A stretch of DNA of 64,000 nucleotides from NCBI GenBank assembly GCA_023614405.1, contig CM042689.1, positions 279,441,533 through 279,505,532 on the forward strand, written 5' to 3'. Below are positions 45,887 to 57,911 of this stretch, piece after piece. Each line of letters starts with the position of its first letter. Position 1 is the stretch's first letter. Under the pieces are notes generated by a model, which was not told the origin of the DNA, searched no databases, and saw only the letters and a program-made list of their open reading frames with translations. A program made the position numbers and the translations under genes. The stretch comes from Avena insularis (Eukaryota > Streptophyta > Magnoliopsida > Poales > Poaceae).

Positions 45887-46111
45887 CTAGAATACAACAA
45901 TGATGATGGTGAGCAAGAGCAAGAGAACTAGCAATATCTTCATCCGGTTCTCCTTCCATAGGTGGTTCCTCCACTTAGCTACCGCCTCCTCTCGAGTCAC
46001 GTATCCTTTGTAGTTGTTGCCGCTAAACTTGTTCACCCGTTTCTGACAGTCCTCCTACTCATCATAGACTCCTCGAACCCAACCCTTGTACACCACATAC
46101 AACTTCGTCAT
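45887..46111 (-). pseudogene. small RNase H1 N-terminal-like (viroplasmin fold) gene of element F
   Basis: The ATG at 46111 opens MTKLYVVYKGWVRGVYDE, then an in-frame TAG (replacing the expected Trp), then CQKRVNKFSGNNYKGYVTRE, EEAVAKWRNH and a hydrophobic tail KILLVLLLLTIIIVV before TAG at 45887. The YVVYKGxxxGVY...W..C...V..FSG..YKGY pattern is that of the N-terminal domain of eukaryotic RNase H1, shared with caulimovirus protein VI (Cauli_VI/viroplasmin). It is 75 codons with one stop, with an apparent C-terminal membrane helix. Such short genes accompany some grass CACTA elements; the role is unknown. It is part of the transposon, not a virus remnant. Confidence 0.7.
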
Positions 46112-46265
46112 CTCTATAGATAAGGCATATTAGTAAATCATGCAACAAAAAGAACTAAATTGGTTCACATGCATATATGTTCACATAAACTAAAGCAAAA
46201 GATCAGTAAACATAAAACATAGCACATCGATCACAATCATAGAACTTCGACGACAACAAAAACCA

Positions 46266-47480
46266 CTGATGTCCAAGCTAGAGGACAAGCCCTAGTGGCC
46301 TGGAACAAAGTTTGTAGACCAAAGGATCATGGAGGTTTGGGTGTTCTTGACCTTAACATTCAAAACTCGGCTCTTCTTTTGACAAATTTGGATAAATTCT
46401 ATAATCACAAAGATATCCCCTAGGTTCATCTTGTCTGGAACACCTACTATTGCAATGAAAAATTGCCTGGAAGAAGTTTTGAGGGGTCCTTTTGGTGGAA
46501 GGCTCACCTGAAATTAGTTGACATCTTTAAAGGCATTGCAAAATGATCGGTGGGAGATGGCAAATCCACCCTCTTCTAGACTGATATGTGGAAACATGAA
46601 TGCTTATAGCATAAGTTTCCTCAATTACTGTCTTATGCAAAAAATCCACATATCTCTGTCTGTGAGTTCATTCAGACAACCAACATGCAAGATCATTTCT
46701 TTCTTCCTCTATCTCAGCAAGCTTATTTTGACTATTAGTGCCTGGAGCAAATTAGCAGTGAAGGGATATAGGGAGAAACAGACAATTGGAGCTACATTTG
46801 GGGAAGTGATTTTTACTCAGTTAAAAAGGCCTATTCATCATTAACCGGGTATCAGACAGTTCAGCCTCATTTTTCCTGGTTATGGAAGTCTTCTTGCTAG
46901 CAAAAACACAAGTTCTTCTGGCTCTTGCTCCTTGATAGACTAAACACCAGAAACCTTCTGAAGAGGAAAAGATTCTCTCTGATCACATATGATTGTGTGT
47001 TCCCTGGTTGCATCAGTGAGGAAACGTTAACTCATTTATTCTGGGACTGTCCTTTTGCAAAATCATGTTGGGATGAAATCTGCCCTGTCAGAGACAATGA
47101 CGTCAATCTCTTTAAGGCGTTGGCTAATATAAAGCATAGATTAAAAGTTCCCTTTGCAATGGAGATTATTATTCTGGGGGCTTGGGGCATCTGGATGTGC
47201 AGAAACAATGAAATCTTTAATAACAAGCGTGCTTCCCTTGATGAATGGAGGGCTATTGTTTCTCAAGAATTAAGATGGGTTCTGTTTAGAATCAAGAAAA
47301 AGTATTTCCAGGATCCCAAAGCCTGGATCAACAGCAATTTGGATAGGATATAGTTAACCTTGTCTTTTTTCCCTCTCTGAGGTGGCCTTGAATTTGTGAA
47401 TATTTACTTATGTAACTCATTATGATTTATAAAAATTGCAGTGGGGTTTCACCCTACTGTTTTACCCTAAAAAATAGTGA
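46266..47480 (+). pseudogene. 5'-truncated LINE (non-LTR retrotransposon) fragment
   Basis: Plus strand. LVAWNKVCRPKDHGGLGVLD, then FEGSFWWKAHL (46270-46530), is the end of the reverse transcriptase/thumb region. FWLLLLDRLNTRNLL, CVFPGCISEETLTHLFWDCP and FAKSCWDEI (46910-47075) form the zf-RVT Cys/His region, and the frame ends NSNLDRI at TAG 47353. The 3' tail 'aaaattgcagtggggtttcaccctactg' followed by 'ctaaaaaa' (47430-47480) is typical of grass LINE ends. Stops around 46420, 46540 and 46900 show decay. No target duplication was identified. Confidence 0.85.
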
Positions 47481-47686
47481 AGTTTACAACATACGACCAC
47501 AATAGTATAGTTTGTGACACAACACTACACACATATATCTATGATAATTCTAGGCGCACACATTGATCATTGTTGAGAACTGCTAATGCTCGACATTGGG
47601 AACGGTAGATAGCCATTCTTCGTCATCCACGTCCTGTTTTCACCCTGCTTACGAAGAATATTTTCAATCTCCCTCTTAGTCAACCC
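47481..47686. other. short non-coding stretch between LINE and second gene of element F
   Basis: About 200 bp, with no gene recognised; probably 3' untranslated sequence of the gene ending near 47687. Confidence 0.4.
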
Positions 47687-50600
47687 TCATTTGTGTATTA
47701 GGACCCCTCCCGCTGTGTTGACATCTTCCACGATGATTTTCGACAACTTAACCTGGATGCAATGGAAGTCTTCTCTAAGATTATCATCGTTTCTTTGCGC
47801 CAAATATTCGGCCCATGCTCGGAGACTAGATGGCAGAGTTAGGTTCTGGAAATCCCGGACAAACCCTTTAAGGTGATGCATGACGTAGAAAGCCTCCTTG
47901 GCGCCGCCAGTAGCAGTCTCCTTGACGCAGGGGAACTCGAGCACGTGCTTGAACACGTGTTTGTCATCCTTGAAACATTCCCCCTTGCTAACGAAGGGGC
48001 ATCCCTTTCAAGCGTAGCCCTCGAGAGCCTCATTCAGAACACCCCTTATTCTGGTGTAGTCTTTCTTCTTCTTCTTACTCGCCGAGTCGAAATACGTTGC
48101 TATCGAGTACTTTGTGGAAATGACGATGAGTGTGCAGTATTTGTCTCTGCACAACACGATTGAAATGGGATGTTGGAATAGGGCAAATGAAGAAATCTAT
48201 AAGAAAGCCTAAGTTACCAATGCTAGTGGGTGTGTGTACTTACTCGGGAAAGAAAGGCAAAAGAAGGGGTGTTCATCCTCTTGTGGTCCACCATGAAACT
48301 TCTCGAGGTACACCGTCGCCTTGGCACACGTCTCTGATCCTTCCCTCAACTGGCTATCATGCATGTAGTTGGGATCCACTATTGCGATGTAGGGGATTTG
48401 ATCTCTCTTGGTCTTCATCGCCAGATTGAGCGCGAATAGGCGGACCATGTTATAGTCTAGCCGTTTCGAAAGAAACAGCTTGAAGACGTCCCCGTACGCT
48501 ATGAAGAACACGTCCGCGGGGGCTTCATGGACGTAGTCCACGTACGATGGCACCTTGACAGTGAAAATCGGGTAATTTGGATCTTTGTCTTTAAGAAGTA
48601 TGCCCTCTAGTGTCTTGATACTATCACTCAAAGCGAGCATATGTCCACGAGCAAGGCGAAGTAGCTCCGGAGTCAATATCACTTCACCGGCTATATGTAT
48701 CCTGGGCAAGCCATCCTCGCGGGCTGGTACGACGTCATCCTTAGCCCGGATCCTCTTCGGAGGAGGTTGGCTCTCGGCTTTGTTACCTCTCTTCCTGTGC
48801 TTCTCCGTCTTCTGAGTAGGCTCCTCCACTGGGGATGCTAAGTGCTCAACGGCCGCCTTTTGGAGTGTGCCAGGGCTAAAGACGAATCCAATAGGTTTCT
48901 CCTGTTGATCAGCGGCCGGAGGCGTCTCTTGAGATAAACCACGGAAGACCAGGCGTTGCGTGCATGTAGTGGGACACCCACCTTGACTGTCGCGAGCGAC
49001 AAAGGGTTCTTCATCCACAACATGCATGTACAATCCTTTGCCGACACCGGTGTTGATGAAGTCGCCGACGTTGAAAAATTCTTCATAATCATCGTTGTTT
49101 CCACCATGTGGTGATGGTGGTGGTGGTGGCGAAGGAGGTTGCGTTGCGACGGCTTCGCCTTGGGGCAGCCCACACGCTCCCAATAGTTGTTGGTGGCGAC
49201 TGGTGGTGGCGACGACGACAGGTGGCTTCCGAGGTGGTGTCCGAACGATCAAGGTGGCGCTGGTGACAGCTGGCTTCCGAGGTGGTGGCCGGATAATCGA
49301 GGTGCTGACGGTGTGCCCCATAAGACGAATCTGAGTCTTCGACCATGTCAAGGGCCAGCCGTGGCATTCTGCAAGGGTCTTGTGTTCCTCGGCTCCCTGA
49401 GGTTGAAAGGGGGGTCCATGTAATCGCACCCTGGAAACCACTGAGCAATCCGTATGCTCATCACGGCATCGTCCATTGCATTGTTGTGCATCGTGCAGTT
49501 CGCCAGTTGTATGATATTGCCCTTTTTGGAGTAGTACGCAAGCAGCGTCCTGAGTCAAAACAAATATGTTGGGCATCATGATCGAGGTGGCAGTCACCAA
49601 GGAGCATAAAGAAGATGAAGCAGAGTAACTAATTAGTTACCTTGGTGAGGGCGTTGAGCTCGGCTAATGTTGCCACACGGCCGGTCCCGGTGGCAGGCCT
49701 ATCATCAACATTCTCCCGCGGTGGTGCCGCCGCGGGCTGCGGCTTGGTATTTTTGGCGGGAGCAGCATGGGGCAGTTGTGCGACGACCAGCTCTTGCAGC
49801 TGAGCCGTGGTGATGGTGGCTGGCGGGGTCACCGGCGACGCGTTAACATTGATGCTCGAGTTGCTGCCGCTAAAGCTGGGCACATGTATCGGCCCCTGTC
49901 GACCTGCCACATTCCAAATAGCTATCCCCAAGGACAACCCAGGGGGATAATCGCGTGGAGCTTCTCGTCCACTAACCTGTCTATTGCTTTCTCGTCCACT
50001 TTTTCCTCTAATGTCTTCACCTTCAACTTCAGCTCTTCAACCTCGGCTTTATCTTTAGTTGCCGACTGGTTCTTCCTCTCCCTCTTCTTCTTTGCGCCCT
50101 CTTTGTAGTACTCGGTAAACTTCATGCTCGTACCGAAGTCGGACACATGGATAGCTGATTTTGGTGACAAATTCTTGTCCCTATTTTTGTAAGCGTTCGT
50201 CGCCCTGTTGAAAACAGTGGCCCACGGCTCCATCGGCAAATCCTGGGACGACAAGTCACCAGTAGCATTCAATTCCTTGTCCTGTAGAGAGACAAGGAGA
50301 GGTGAACCCATGCATTTAGATTCTTGGTTTAATTATTTTAATTACAAACACTTGAGAGATCCGCGGTAAATTCCTTTCCAGCTCCTCCTCAAAGTCCTTC
50401 ACCTCTGGGTCATCGGTGACGAACTCCCCTGTAATCGGGTCCAGGTAGTAGCGGGCCCGGACAAAGTTTTGGAGCTACAGGTACGTGATTTTATGCCATG
50501 GGTTCTCTTTACCCAGGCATTCAAGCTCGGCATCCTCCTTGTCCCAAATGGGATGTTTCCCTCTGTATCCGCCGCTTCCAAGCCGGTGGTTACCTATGTT

Positions 50601-51387
50601 CTGCTATCGCATAGTCTTTCCCCACTCATTCCATGCTTTAGAGTCAGCGGTAGCTAAGTCTGTCTTGAATATCTTGAACTCTTCTTCGTCGAGCGTCGGA
50701 TTTTTCCTACTTATAATCTCCCAGCTTTCACCTTTGTAAATGTTATTGTTTACCCGGGTTTTCTAGCTGCTTAAGGCGTTGCTCATCTTTGTCAGTGCTA
50801 GTTTGTTCAGCGGGTTCTTTCTCTCCAGGTTTCTGAACTTCTCTGGGAATGTGTATCGCTTGTGAAGCTTCTTAAGGAGGTTCTCGGCCAAATCCTGATT
50901 AGGAGCACTTCAGACGTACTTCATGTTGATCAACATGCTTTCCCAGACGATGCACCCGAGTTGCATGCCGTACCCGCAGGCAATCGATACAGGCGCAATG
51001 GGTTTCTGTGACCTCGGTGAAGTCATCACAGACGTTGGCGAGCACTTGCGGATTCCAATCCTTAATCTCCTTCTTCTTCTTCTTCTTCTTCTGTATAGCG
51101 GTCGGGTTGCCGCTACCGCCATCCGTGCGCTCGCCGCCATCGGTGGTGGTGTTACCCTCCTCCTCGCCTTCACTAGTTCCGTCATAGTCGTCGTCGTCCC
51201 CCTCGTAATCTGGATCTCCCATGTTTCCCCCAGCAGCTCCAACGACGGTAGCTGGTGCTAGTGTCATTCTTATCTCCTCCGCCTCCTCATGGTCTTGGGA
51301 TTCCCCCCAGAACGACTTGTTGTCCTCTCGGGCTAGATCCTCGACGCTCATGTGCTTAGAAGGACCGGACTCGTCGTTGGTCGACAT
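47687..51387 (-). pseudogene. second gene of element F (En/Spm Transposase_24-like region with Ulp1-like C-terminus)
   Basis: The start at 51387 (MSTNDESGPSK) is followed by an acidic region and a run of seven Lys (about 51080). After 50900, exon-like pieces read LERKNPLNKLAL, NNNIYKGESWEII, EEEFKIFKTDLATADSKAWN and RQQNIGNHRLGSGGY (50830-50560). Then 50311-49922 reads PWATVFNRATNAYKN and SAIHVSDFGTSMKFTEYYKE with a Glu/Lys coiled coil, as in the plant transposase family Ptta/En/Spm (Transposase_24). 49600-48209 is the longest piece (463 codons), with VDEEPFVARDSQGGCPTTC, a Pro-rich tract and a basic PPPKRIRAK. The end (47956-47687) reads EFPCVKETATGGAKEAFYVM, which resembles the C-terminal part of a Ulp1-type protease domain but lacks its usual Gln-Cys pair. 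It probably corresponds to the DNA-binding partner protein. Several frame changes are introns or damage. Confidence 0.65.
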
Positions 51388-51399
51388 GTTTGCGCTTTA

Positions 51400-52230
51400 T
51401 TATTGAAAAAAGAGGCAAAAATTTCGCACAAATATCGACCAAAAAATTCGGCATGACCTTTGCTAATTTTTGGACCTACGAGTGCGCATTTCTCAACCGA
51501 AACGGAAGTGAATCAACACTTCAGGAGAAACGGGCAACTCAATTGAAATCCCTGCAAGAAAAAACAGCCCCATTGACAACCCCATTTCATTCACAGTAGC
51601 AACGGCATAGTAGCAACACAACAGCACCATAGTAGCAACACCATAGTAGTAGCACAGCATAGTAAAGCTACATCAAATATAATAGTAGCACCATAGTAAA
51701 CAACATCCCCATTATCCATCATTAATCCATACATATAATAGCAGCCCCATCATCCATACATAAACAACAACACCACAGATAACACCATTTCATATAAATA
51801 AACAACAGCATATCATATCATATAAATAAACAGGTGAATAAAGATAAACAGCAGATCATTTACAACCAGATAAACATGTTTATTTATATGTTTTACAACC
51901 ATATAAACAGAAGATCATTTAGAACTAGATAAATAGCATATCATATCATGATTATAAATAAATAGGTGAATAAAGATAAACATGTTTCTTTTTATTTTCA
52001 ACCAGATCATTTACAACCAGATCATCATATAAAGATCACCATATGAATAAAGATTATTGCTTTCTTTTTATATCATATACAACCAAATCATTTATAACCA
52101 GATCATCATATAAACAACCTGCCATTTTATTGCTTTCTTTCTATATCATATACAACCAGATCATTTACAACCAGATCATCATATAAACAACCTGCCATTT
52201 TGTTGCTTTCTTTTTAGGGGAGCTATTATT
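51400..52230. repeat. AT-rich repeats between the two main genes of element F
   Basis: Contains degenerate 'catagtagca(a)cac' repeats (51600-51700) and 'ataaacag' and 'accagatcat' repeats. A tandem of two units of about 73 bp lies at 52068-52215 ('cataca accagatcat ttacaaccag...aacaacctgccattttgttgcttt'). No gene. The divergent-looking spacer may hold promoters for the second gene. Confidence 0.6.
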
Positions 52231-52519
52231 TTCTTGAAGTGCTGCTTGTTTGCACACTAAAAATTTCCCTTCAATTTATATGATGTTAAAAGCAGAGAAA
52301 CCAAAACATGTTTATATGATGGTATATACAAGTGACAAGAGCATCTGAATTGAGTTTTAAATATTAGTCAAAAAAGTAGCAGCACCAACTCTAATTTGCT
52401 CACTTATATGCATCTGAATTGAGTTGTAAATCTTAACAAAAATAGTAACAGTACCAACTATAATTTGCTCACTTATATGCATCACTTATATGCATCATGA
52501 ACATGACATGGCATCTTAG

Positions 52520-52800
52520 AATTCTAATCTAATCCTAACCCTAATCAGTAGCAATCTAACCCTAACCCTAATCATGAACATGACACCACAGTAGCACAAT
52601 GGGGAAAAAATTCTAAACTAATCCTAACCCTAATCAGTAAAAATCTAATCCTAACCCTAATCATGAACATGAAACCACAGTAGCACAATGGGGAACAAAT
52701 TCTAATCTAATCCTAACCCTAACCAGTAGCAATCTTAGGGAATTTCAGTCAGTAGCAATCTTAGTCAAATCATAATCAGTAAGAAACCCTAACCCTAACC
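52520..52800. repeat. ~88-bp tandem repeat with telomere-like CCTAACCCTAA motifs
   Basis: Two and a half units (starting about 52533, 52620 and 52709) of 'aatcctaaccctaatcagta...cacaatggggaa...ttcta'. Each has two blocks of CCTAACCCTAA. They differ from the plant telomere repeat CCCTAAA, so this is an internal repeat of the transposon and not telomeric DNA. Confidence 0.75.
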
Positions 52801-53400
52801 AAGATAGAGAGCATGTACCTGCGATGGCGAGATGGCGCGAGATAGGGAGGTGGTTGTGGCGGCGGTGATCCTGCTGCGGGACGGCCCTTCTCCTCCTAGG
52901 TCATGCGCGGGACGGGCTCCGATGGTGCCGATGGCTAGCTTCCTCCTCCACGGGCTCCGACAGCGACGACGTGCTGGCGGCGCTAGGGTTCCTCCTCCAT
53001 GGGCTCCGACAGCGGCTTGGGTTCCTCCTCCACTGGCTTCCTCCTCCACGGGCTCCGACAGCAGCTCTGACAAAGGCGACAGCTGGCTCCCTCCTCCTCC
53101 GGTGCGTGTGGGCGATGTTAGGGTGCGTGTGGGAAGTTCTAGGGTTCTAGGGCGCTCCGGTGCGTGCGGGAGGCGCTATAGGCTCGTGGGGATGTCGATT
53201 TGGGGAAGTTGGCAAGTGGGGGGAAGGGGAAGGCCGAACCGTGTATTTTGGCTAAGTGTGAAACTTCTATGGCGAATTCCTCCAATATGCGCCACAGAAG
53301 TTCCATCTTCCGTGGCGCATCTTGGAGGAATGCGCCACAGAACATGTGCGCTTGATCCAAAAGCAGCGCGGCGTTGTAGTTTGCATCAAACACTCACCTA
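52795..53400. repeat. GC-rich block with internal copies of the subterminal repeat
   Basis: 52920-53080 contains four imperfect copies of 'ttcctcctccacgggctccgacag'. 53280-53345 holds 'aatatgcgccacagaagtt', 'cttccgtggcgcatctt' and 'gaatgcgccacagaac', the same motif as at the two ends of element F. Open frames here are repeat artefacts. The block may be an old end of a related element or a binding cluster near the transposase promoter or terminator. Confidence 0.55.
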
Positions 53401-53465
53401 GCCTAGTGCTCAGATGTGCTGGGGCTCTAAACCTGGGCAGCCCAGGTTTGAATCGTGGTTGTCTC
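53398..53465 (+). other. tRNA-like sequence with A and B box
   Basis: 'tagcctagtgctcagatgtg' (from about 53400) resembles a Pol III A box, and 'cccaggtttgaatcgtgg' (53441-53458) a B box with a T-arm-like stem. A short stem 'cctggg...cccagg' lies between. It is not a canonical tRNA. Perhaps a tRNA-derived remnant; compare 24239-24457. Confidence 0.35.
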
Positions 53466-53670
53466 AGACTTTTTTCCTTATTTATTTTTTTAATTATATG
53501 TGACAAATATATTTAATTATGTTATACTAAAAAAAGAACAAATATATATATGTTACAAATATATTTAAAACCAAGAACATACACATGCATATATATACAA
53601 ATATCACGATATATGTTTAGTCTCTAACTAATACACAAAAAGGTCACACGTCGTCGTGTGATGTTTCGAG

Positions 53671-56600
53671 CTAGCCTCTCTTCACAATCTCCTTGCCCTT
53701 TTTATTCGTGGTTGAATACTTTAGCCCAGGCACTATGAGATTTCTTCTTGTGAAGGGACAACCTTTAGTAGGTAGTGTGGTCTTTCTTATTACTATAGTA
53801 GTAGTAGGCATGTTGAAGTACTTGTCGAATTCCTCTTCGATATTCGAATCGCCGTTCTTGTCGAAGTCTTGCTTGTTGGCAGATCCTTCCATTCCGATGA
53901 TTATCCTCTTGCCCCTCCTCACTACAACAAGACTGGGCTTTGATGGGTCGGTAAGAAAGAAACATTTATCAACTTGGCTAGCGAGTATCCACGGCTCATT
54001 TTTCGTGGAGCCCTTCTTTGCCGGCTTGGCATCGGGTATAACACAGGTGGTGAAATACCGGCCTTCTTTTTCGAAATTCTTGCCCCATCTAACACGGAAC
54101 ATTGGTACCGTCTCTCCACATTATTCGAGATCCCATATATCCTTGATCCTTTCGTAGAATCTTTCCATGACAGTAGTCTCGTCATCGGCAAAGGACATCA
54201 TAGTTACTCCTGAGTTTTGATATTCGCTATTCATGTCCTTTTCCTCGGTGTAGAATCTGTAACCATTGATGTCGTACGCCAGATAGGTCTTTACGTTATG
54301 CGCTGGGCCCTGTGACGAGGAGAATATGAGTTGTTGATCTTCCGTAGAAGGCATCTGCAGGGGATTGTCTAGTAGCCTTTTCTTGAACCAACCCATGAAG
54401 CTGGAGTTGTGTTCTCTTGTTACGTCTCCTTTCTTCCTCGGGCAGGCCCGGTCCATGTACTCCTGCTTGATCAAGCTTTTGTGCTCTTCCACCCAAGGGC
54501 AGACCAATTCAATATGTTGTAGCATAATTCGGTGTGCCCTGCCAAAGTCGGCGCATCGATTAGCAATGCCGACATACAGTGAGCGATGGCCCTCGCGGTG
54601 ACCATACCCAGCGAGCCTGCCGAGGTGCTTCTTGGTGGGTATTCCAACATCCTCATTCTCGGTGGTTAGATAGTTATGGCAGAAAGAGATGCACTCGTAG
54701 ATCAGAAAGCCCTTGGCTATGCTTCCATCTGGACGGGACCTATTGCAAACGAACCCTTTGATGACACTGTTCAGCCTTTCAAACGGCATCATGTTGTGCA
54801 GGAATATCGGCACGAACTGGATGATGTCATCCACGACATGGACAAGCAGATGCACCATGATGTCGAAGAATACGGGCGGGAAGTAAATCTCGAGTTTGCA
54901 TAGTATCAGCACAATCTCTTCCTGTAGCCTGTCGAGCTGCTTCATGCTGATTGACTTCCTAGAGATGACGTCGAAAAAGTTGCACGGGCCAAACAGAGTC
55001 TCACGGACGTGCTCGTCCATTATCCCTCGTATGGCAACTGGAAGTATCTGTGTCATCATCACGTGACAGTCGTGGGACTTCGTACCGCTGAACCTCTTCT
55101 TTACTATGTCGATATATCTGCTTATCTTTCTCGAGTAACCATGAGGAACTTTAAATCCTAGGAGGCACCTGAAAACCTACTCGATCTCCTCCTGAAACAG
55201 AGTGAAGCAGGCAGCGTGAAGCATAACCACCTCATTCTTCTTAACCCTTTTGCGGAGACCCTGAGTCCCTTCCGTCTGATCGTCATCATCATCACTATCA
55301 GGGTACTGAAGCTCCTTCTTGCTTTCGGCCCATCCTTGGTCCTCTCCGGCATGTTGAGGAGAGTGCCAAGCAGACTCTCAGTAATGTTCTTCGTGATGTG
55401 CATTACATCGAGTCTATGGGGCGTGTGGAGGACTTTCTAGAACGACAGGTCACAGAAAACAGACCTTGCTTTCCATACAGCCAGAAGCGGCTTTGTCCTT
55501 GGTCGCTTCTTTCTTGGCGCAGGGCACTCTTCCCAATTATTCAGCAGCTCCTCGATTTCTTCGTCGCTCCTCGTACGCGGGGCTCTTTCGAGCTCGTCTT
55601 TACCATTGAACATGTCACCGTGTTTTCTCCACAGGTGATCCATGCGAAGCCACTTTCGAGTCCCTTGGAACACGGTTTTCAAAGACCCGGGATCCTTGGG
55701 TAGCTGGAGATGCGGGGTCTTATCCATGCACTTGATACATGCATTGTGTTCGTGGTTCACCTGGGCCGATACATACGCGTAACCAGGATAGTCCTGCACC
55801 GTCGTGAGCAATGCGGCACTCAAAGGGAAATATTCTTTAGTGTAGGCGTCCCACGTACAGGCTGGCATCTCCCACAACGTGCCTAACTCCTCTTTCAACA
55901 GCCAGAGATAAAGATGCATATCGATACCTGGTTGTTTTGGCCCCTGAATAAGAATGCTCATGTGTACATACCTTTGCTTTGTGCAGATCCACGGGGGGAT
56001 GTTGTACGGCCATACAAACACGGGCCAGGTGATATGCGTGCTAATATGGTTGCCAAAAGGATTGAGTCCTTCGGTGCTCATACCCAGCCTGACGTTCCTT
56101 GCATCGCCCCCGAACTCTTCGAACTCAATGTCCAATGCATTCCACTGGTTAGCGTCTGAAGGGTATGTTAGGATCTTGCCCTTCTCCAGATCATCTTCAG
56201 GTTTCTCCCTTTTCACGTGCCATTGCATTACTTTGCTTCCTTAGGATATACTAAATATCTCTGTAGATGGTGAGTGATAGGAAAGTACCATACCACTTTT
56301 CGAGGAACTTTCTTGTTATCTCTCTTGTATCGTCCATGGCCGTACACCGGACATGTGGTTCTCTCTGCGTACTCGTTATGATAAAGTGCGCAATCATTGA
56401 TGCATGCGTGGTAATTAACATGCGGTAGGTCGAGAGGGCACATGATTTTCTTGGCCTCCTCTATACTTGTTGGCAATGTGTTCCCATTAGGAAGACGATC
56501 GCGCAGAATTCCATGTTAGCATTGAAGCTCGTGTCAGTCCATTTGTGTTCCGCCTTCATCTCTAGAGCCTTGAGCATTACACTCAGGCGTGTATCCTCGG

Positions 56601-57122
56601 GCGGACACCTAGGATACAATGGAGTCATCCCATCTATCTTCATTGGCGCCATCTTGGCTTTCTCTTTGGCTGCAAATTTTGTGTTGGTCGTCTCCTTGAG
56701 AAGCAGTTCCTAAACATGAGGGTCCCTTAACACCAAAGTTAGCAGCATCTGGGTGTTCGCTTCTTCTCCTTCTTCATGATGGTCATGCCCGTCGACATCT
56801 CCTTCTTCATCATGATGATCATGCCCACCGCTATATTCTTCGTCATCATGATCATCCCGCTGGGAGACTCTTCGTCTTTTCACCCGCCCACGTCTTCATG
56901 ATGACCACCACCATTTACTTCCGGCTCCTCATCAAAGTCGGCACGCATGAAACCATGCCTGAGTAGGTGATCCTCCAATTGTCCATAATTAGGGTCGATC
57001 CAGCGCTGGAGTTTGCGTGTTCTACATGGATATCTTATCTCGGTCTTGTTCTTCCGAATCATGTTCACCTTCGCGTCTTTCTTATACCTAGTAACTCGAC
57101 CTTCGCTCATCCTAATGACCAT
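53671..57122 (-). pseudogene. tnp2: TNP2-like transposase of CACTA element F
   Basis: The start at 57122 (MVIRMSEGRVTRYKKD) leads to a transposase-associated domain: EIRYPCRTRKLQRW (about 57040) and LEDHLLRHGFM. Then come PPEDTRLSVMLKALEMKAEH (56600) and NYHACINDCALYHNEYAE with CPVYGHGRYK (56425-56330). The Transposase_21/TNP2 core follows (56228-55437): YPSDANQWNALDIEFEEF, GLNPFGNHIS, PGIDMHLYLWLLKEEL, HEHNACIKCM and HRWLRMDH-like residues. 55062-54121 has CNFFDVISRKSI, HLLVHVVDDI and PFERLNSVIKGFVCNRSRP (DUF4218), then SFMGWFKKRLL and DINGYRFYTEEKD (DUF4216), ending at 53671. The order of domains is complete. Stops and shifts around 56870, 56460, 55430 and 55150 break it, some of which may be introns. 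It would bind and cut the element ends in the nucleus. Confidence 0.88.
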
Positions 57123-57911
57123 GGTTGCCTGCGCTGTATGAACGTATAGAGCAAAAGACAGAGTAGGTTAATTAGAAACCACACCTTATGCACACACAAA
57201 CACACATGCATGGTCGCCGGAAAAATTCGGCATGACCTTTCCTAAAAGTAAGACATATGGGTGGTGAAAATTTTTGCCGAAATGGAAATGAATCAACATT
57301 TCGGCAAACATCCATGCACCACACCGGGGCAGACAAGCAAAAACAATAAACTTCTTCCCATGCAAACATTCATACACCACACAAGCTTCATGCACAAACA
57401 TCATCTTCGTGCCATGCATCGCATGTACAAACCGCCCGCGCAACAAGCTTTACACCTACAAAACATGCATATTCATGGCCAATTACTCACCGGGTAGATT
57501 GAATACCGAGTCGAGAGCGCGATGTGAGAGAGTGTGGACCAATAGATCTATGGAGAGATAATGGTACACAAATAGAGATGTGGAGGAGAAACGTAAGTGT
57601 GTTTTAGATCTACTAGTTAGAGAAAGGCTTTCCCTAAACAATCTATCAACTATAGTAGGTTTAAATACAACAAAATGTAGAAAATTATGGGCACAATGGG
57701 GTGGGAGAGAGGAGGAAGACGAGCTGGGAGGAGGGGGAAGAAGGATGTGAAATGGATGGTGGTAGATAGAGGGGTGCAAAGCTGCCATCTTTTTGTGCCA
57801 CAGAACCCTACGTCCAGATCTAGACAAAATTAAAGGTGGCAGCTAGCTGGTTTAATGACACCCCTCTATATATACCATACTCCCTGTCAAAAGCATCATC
57901 CCTGCCCCTGA
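57123..57911. other. upstream region of the transposase of element F
   Basis: About 790 bp with no recognised gene between two divergently arranged genes: tnp2 to the left on minus, a small gene to the right on plus. It is therefore a likely bidirectional promoter. 'tctatatataccatac' (about 57863-57878), about 45 bp before the ATG at 57912, looks like a TATA box of the plus-strand gene. 57190-57320 contains a second copy-like stretch of 'cggcatgacctttgctaa', also seen at 51450. Confidence 0.45.

Noticed and set aside
45887..46111. Endogenous pararetrovirus remnant
   Set aside because: The viroplasmin-like fold is shared with cellular RNase H1. No pararetroviral coat, movement or polymerase sequence is near, and position and orientation fit a CACTA gene.
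52520..52740. Telomeric DNA
   Set aside because: Motif is CCTAACCCTAAT inside an 88-bp unit, not runs of CCCTAAA, and it lies inside a transposon.
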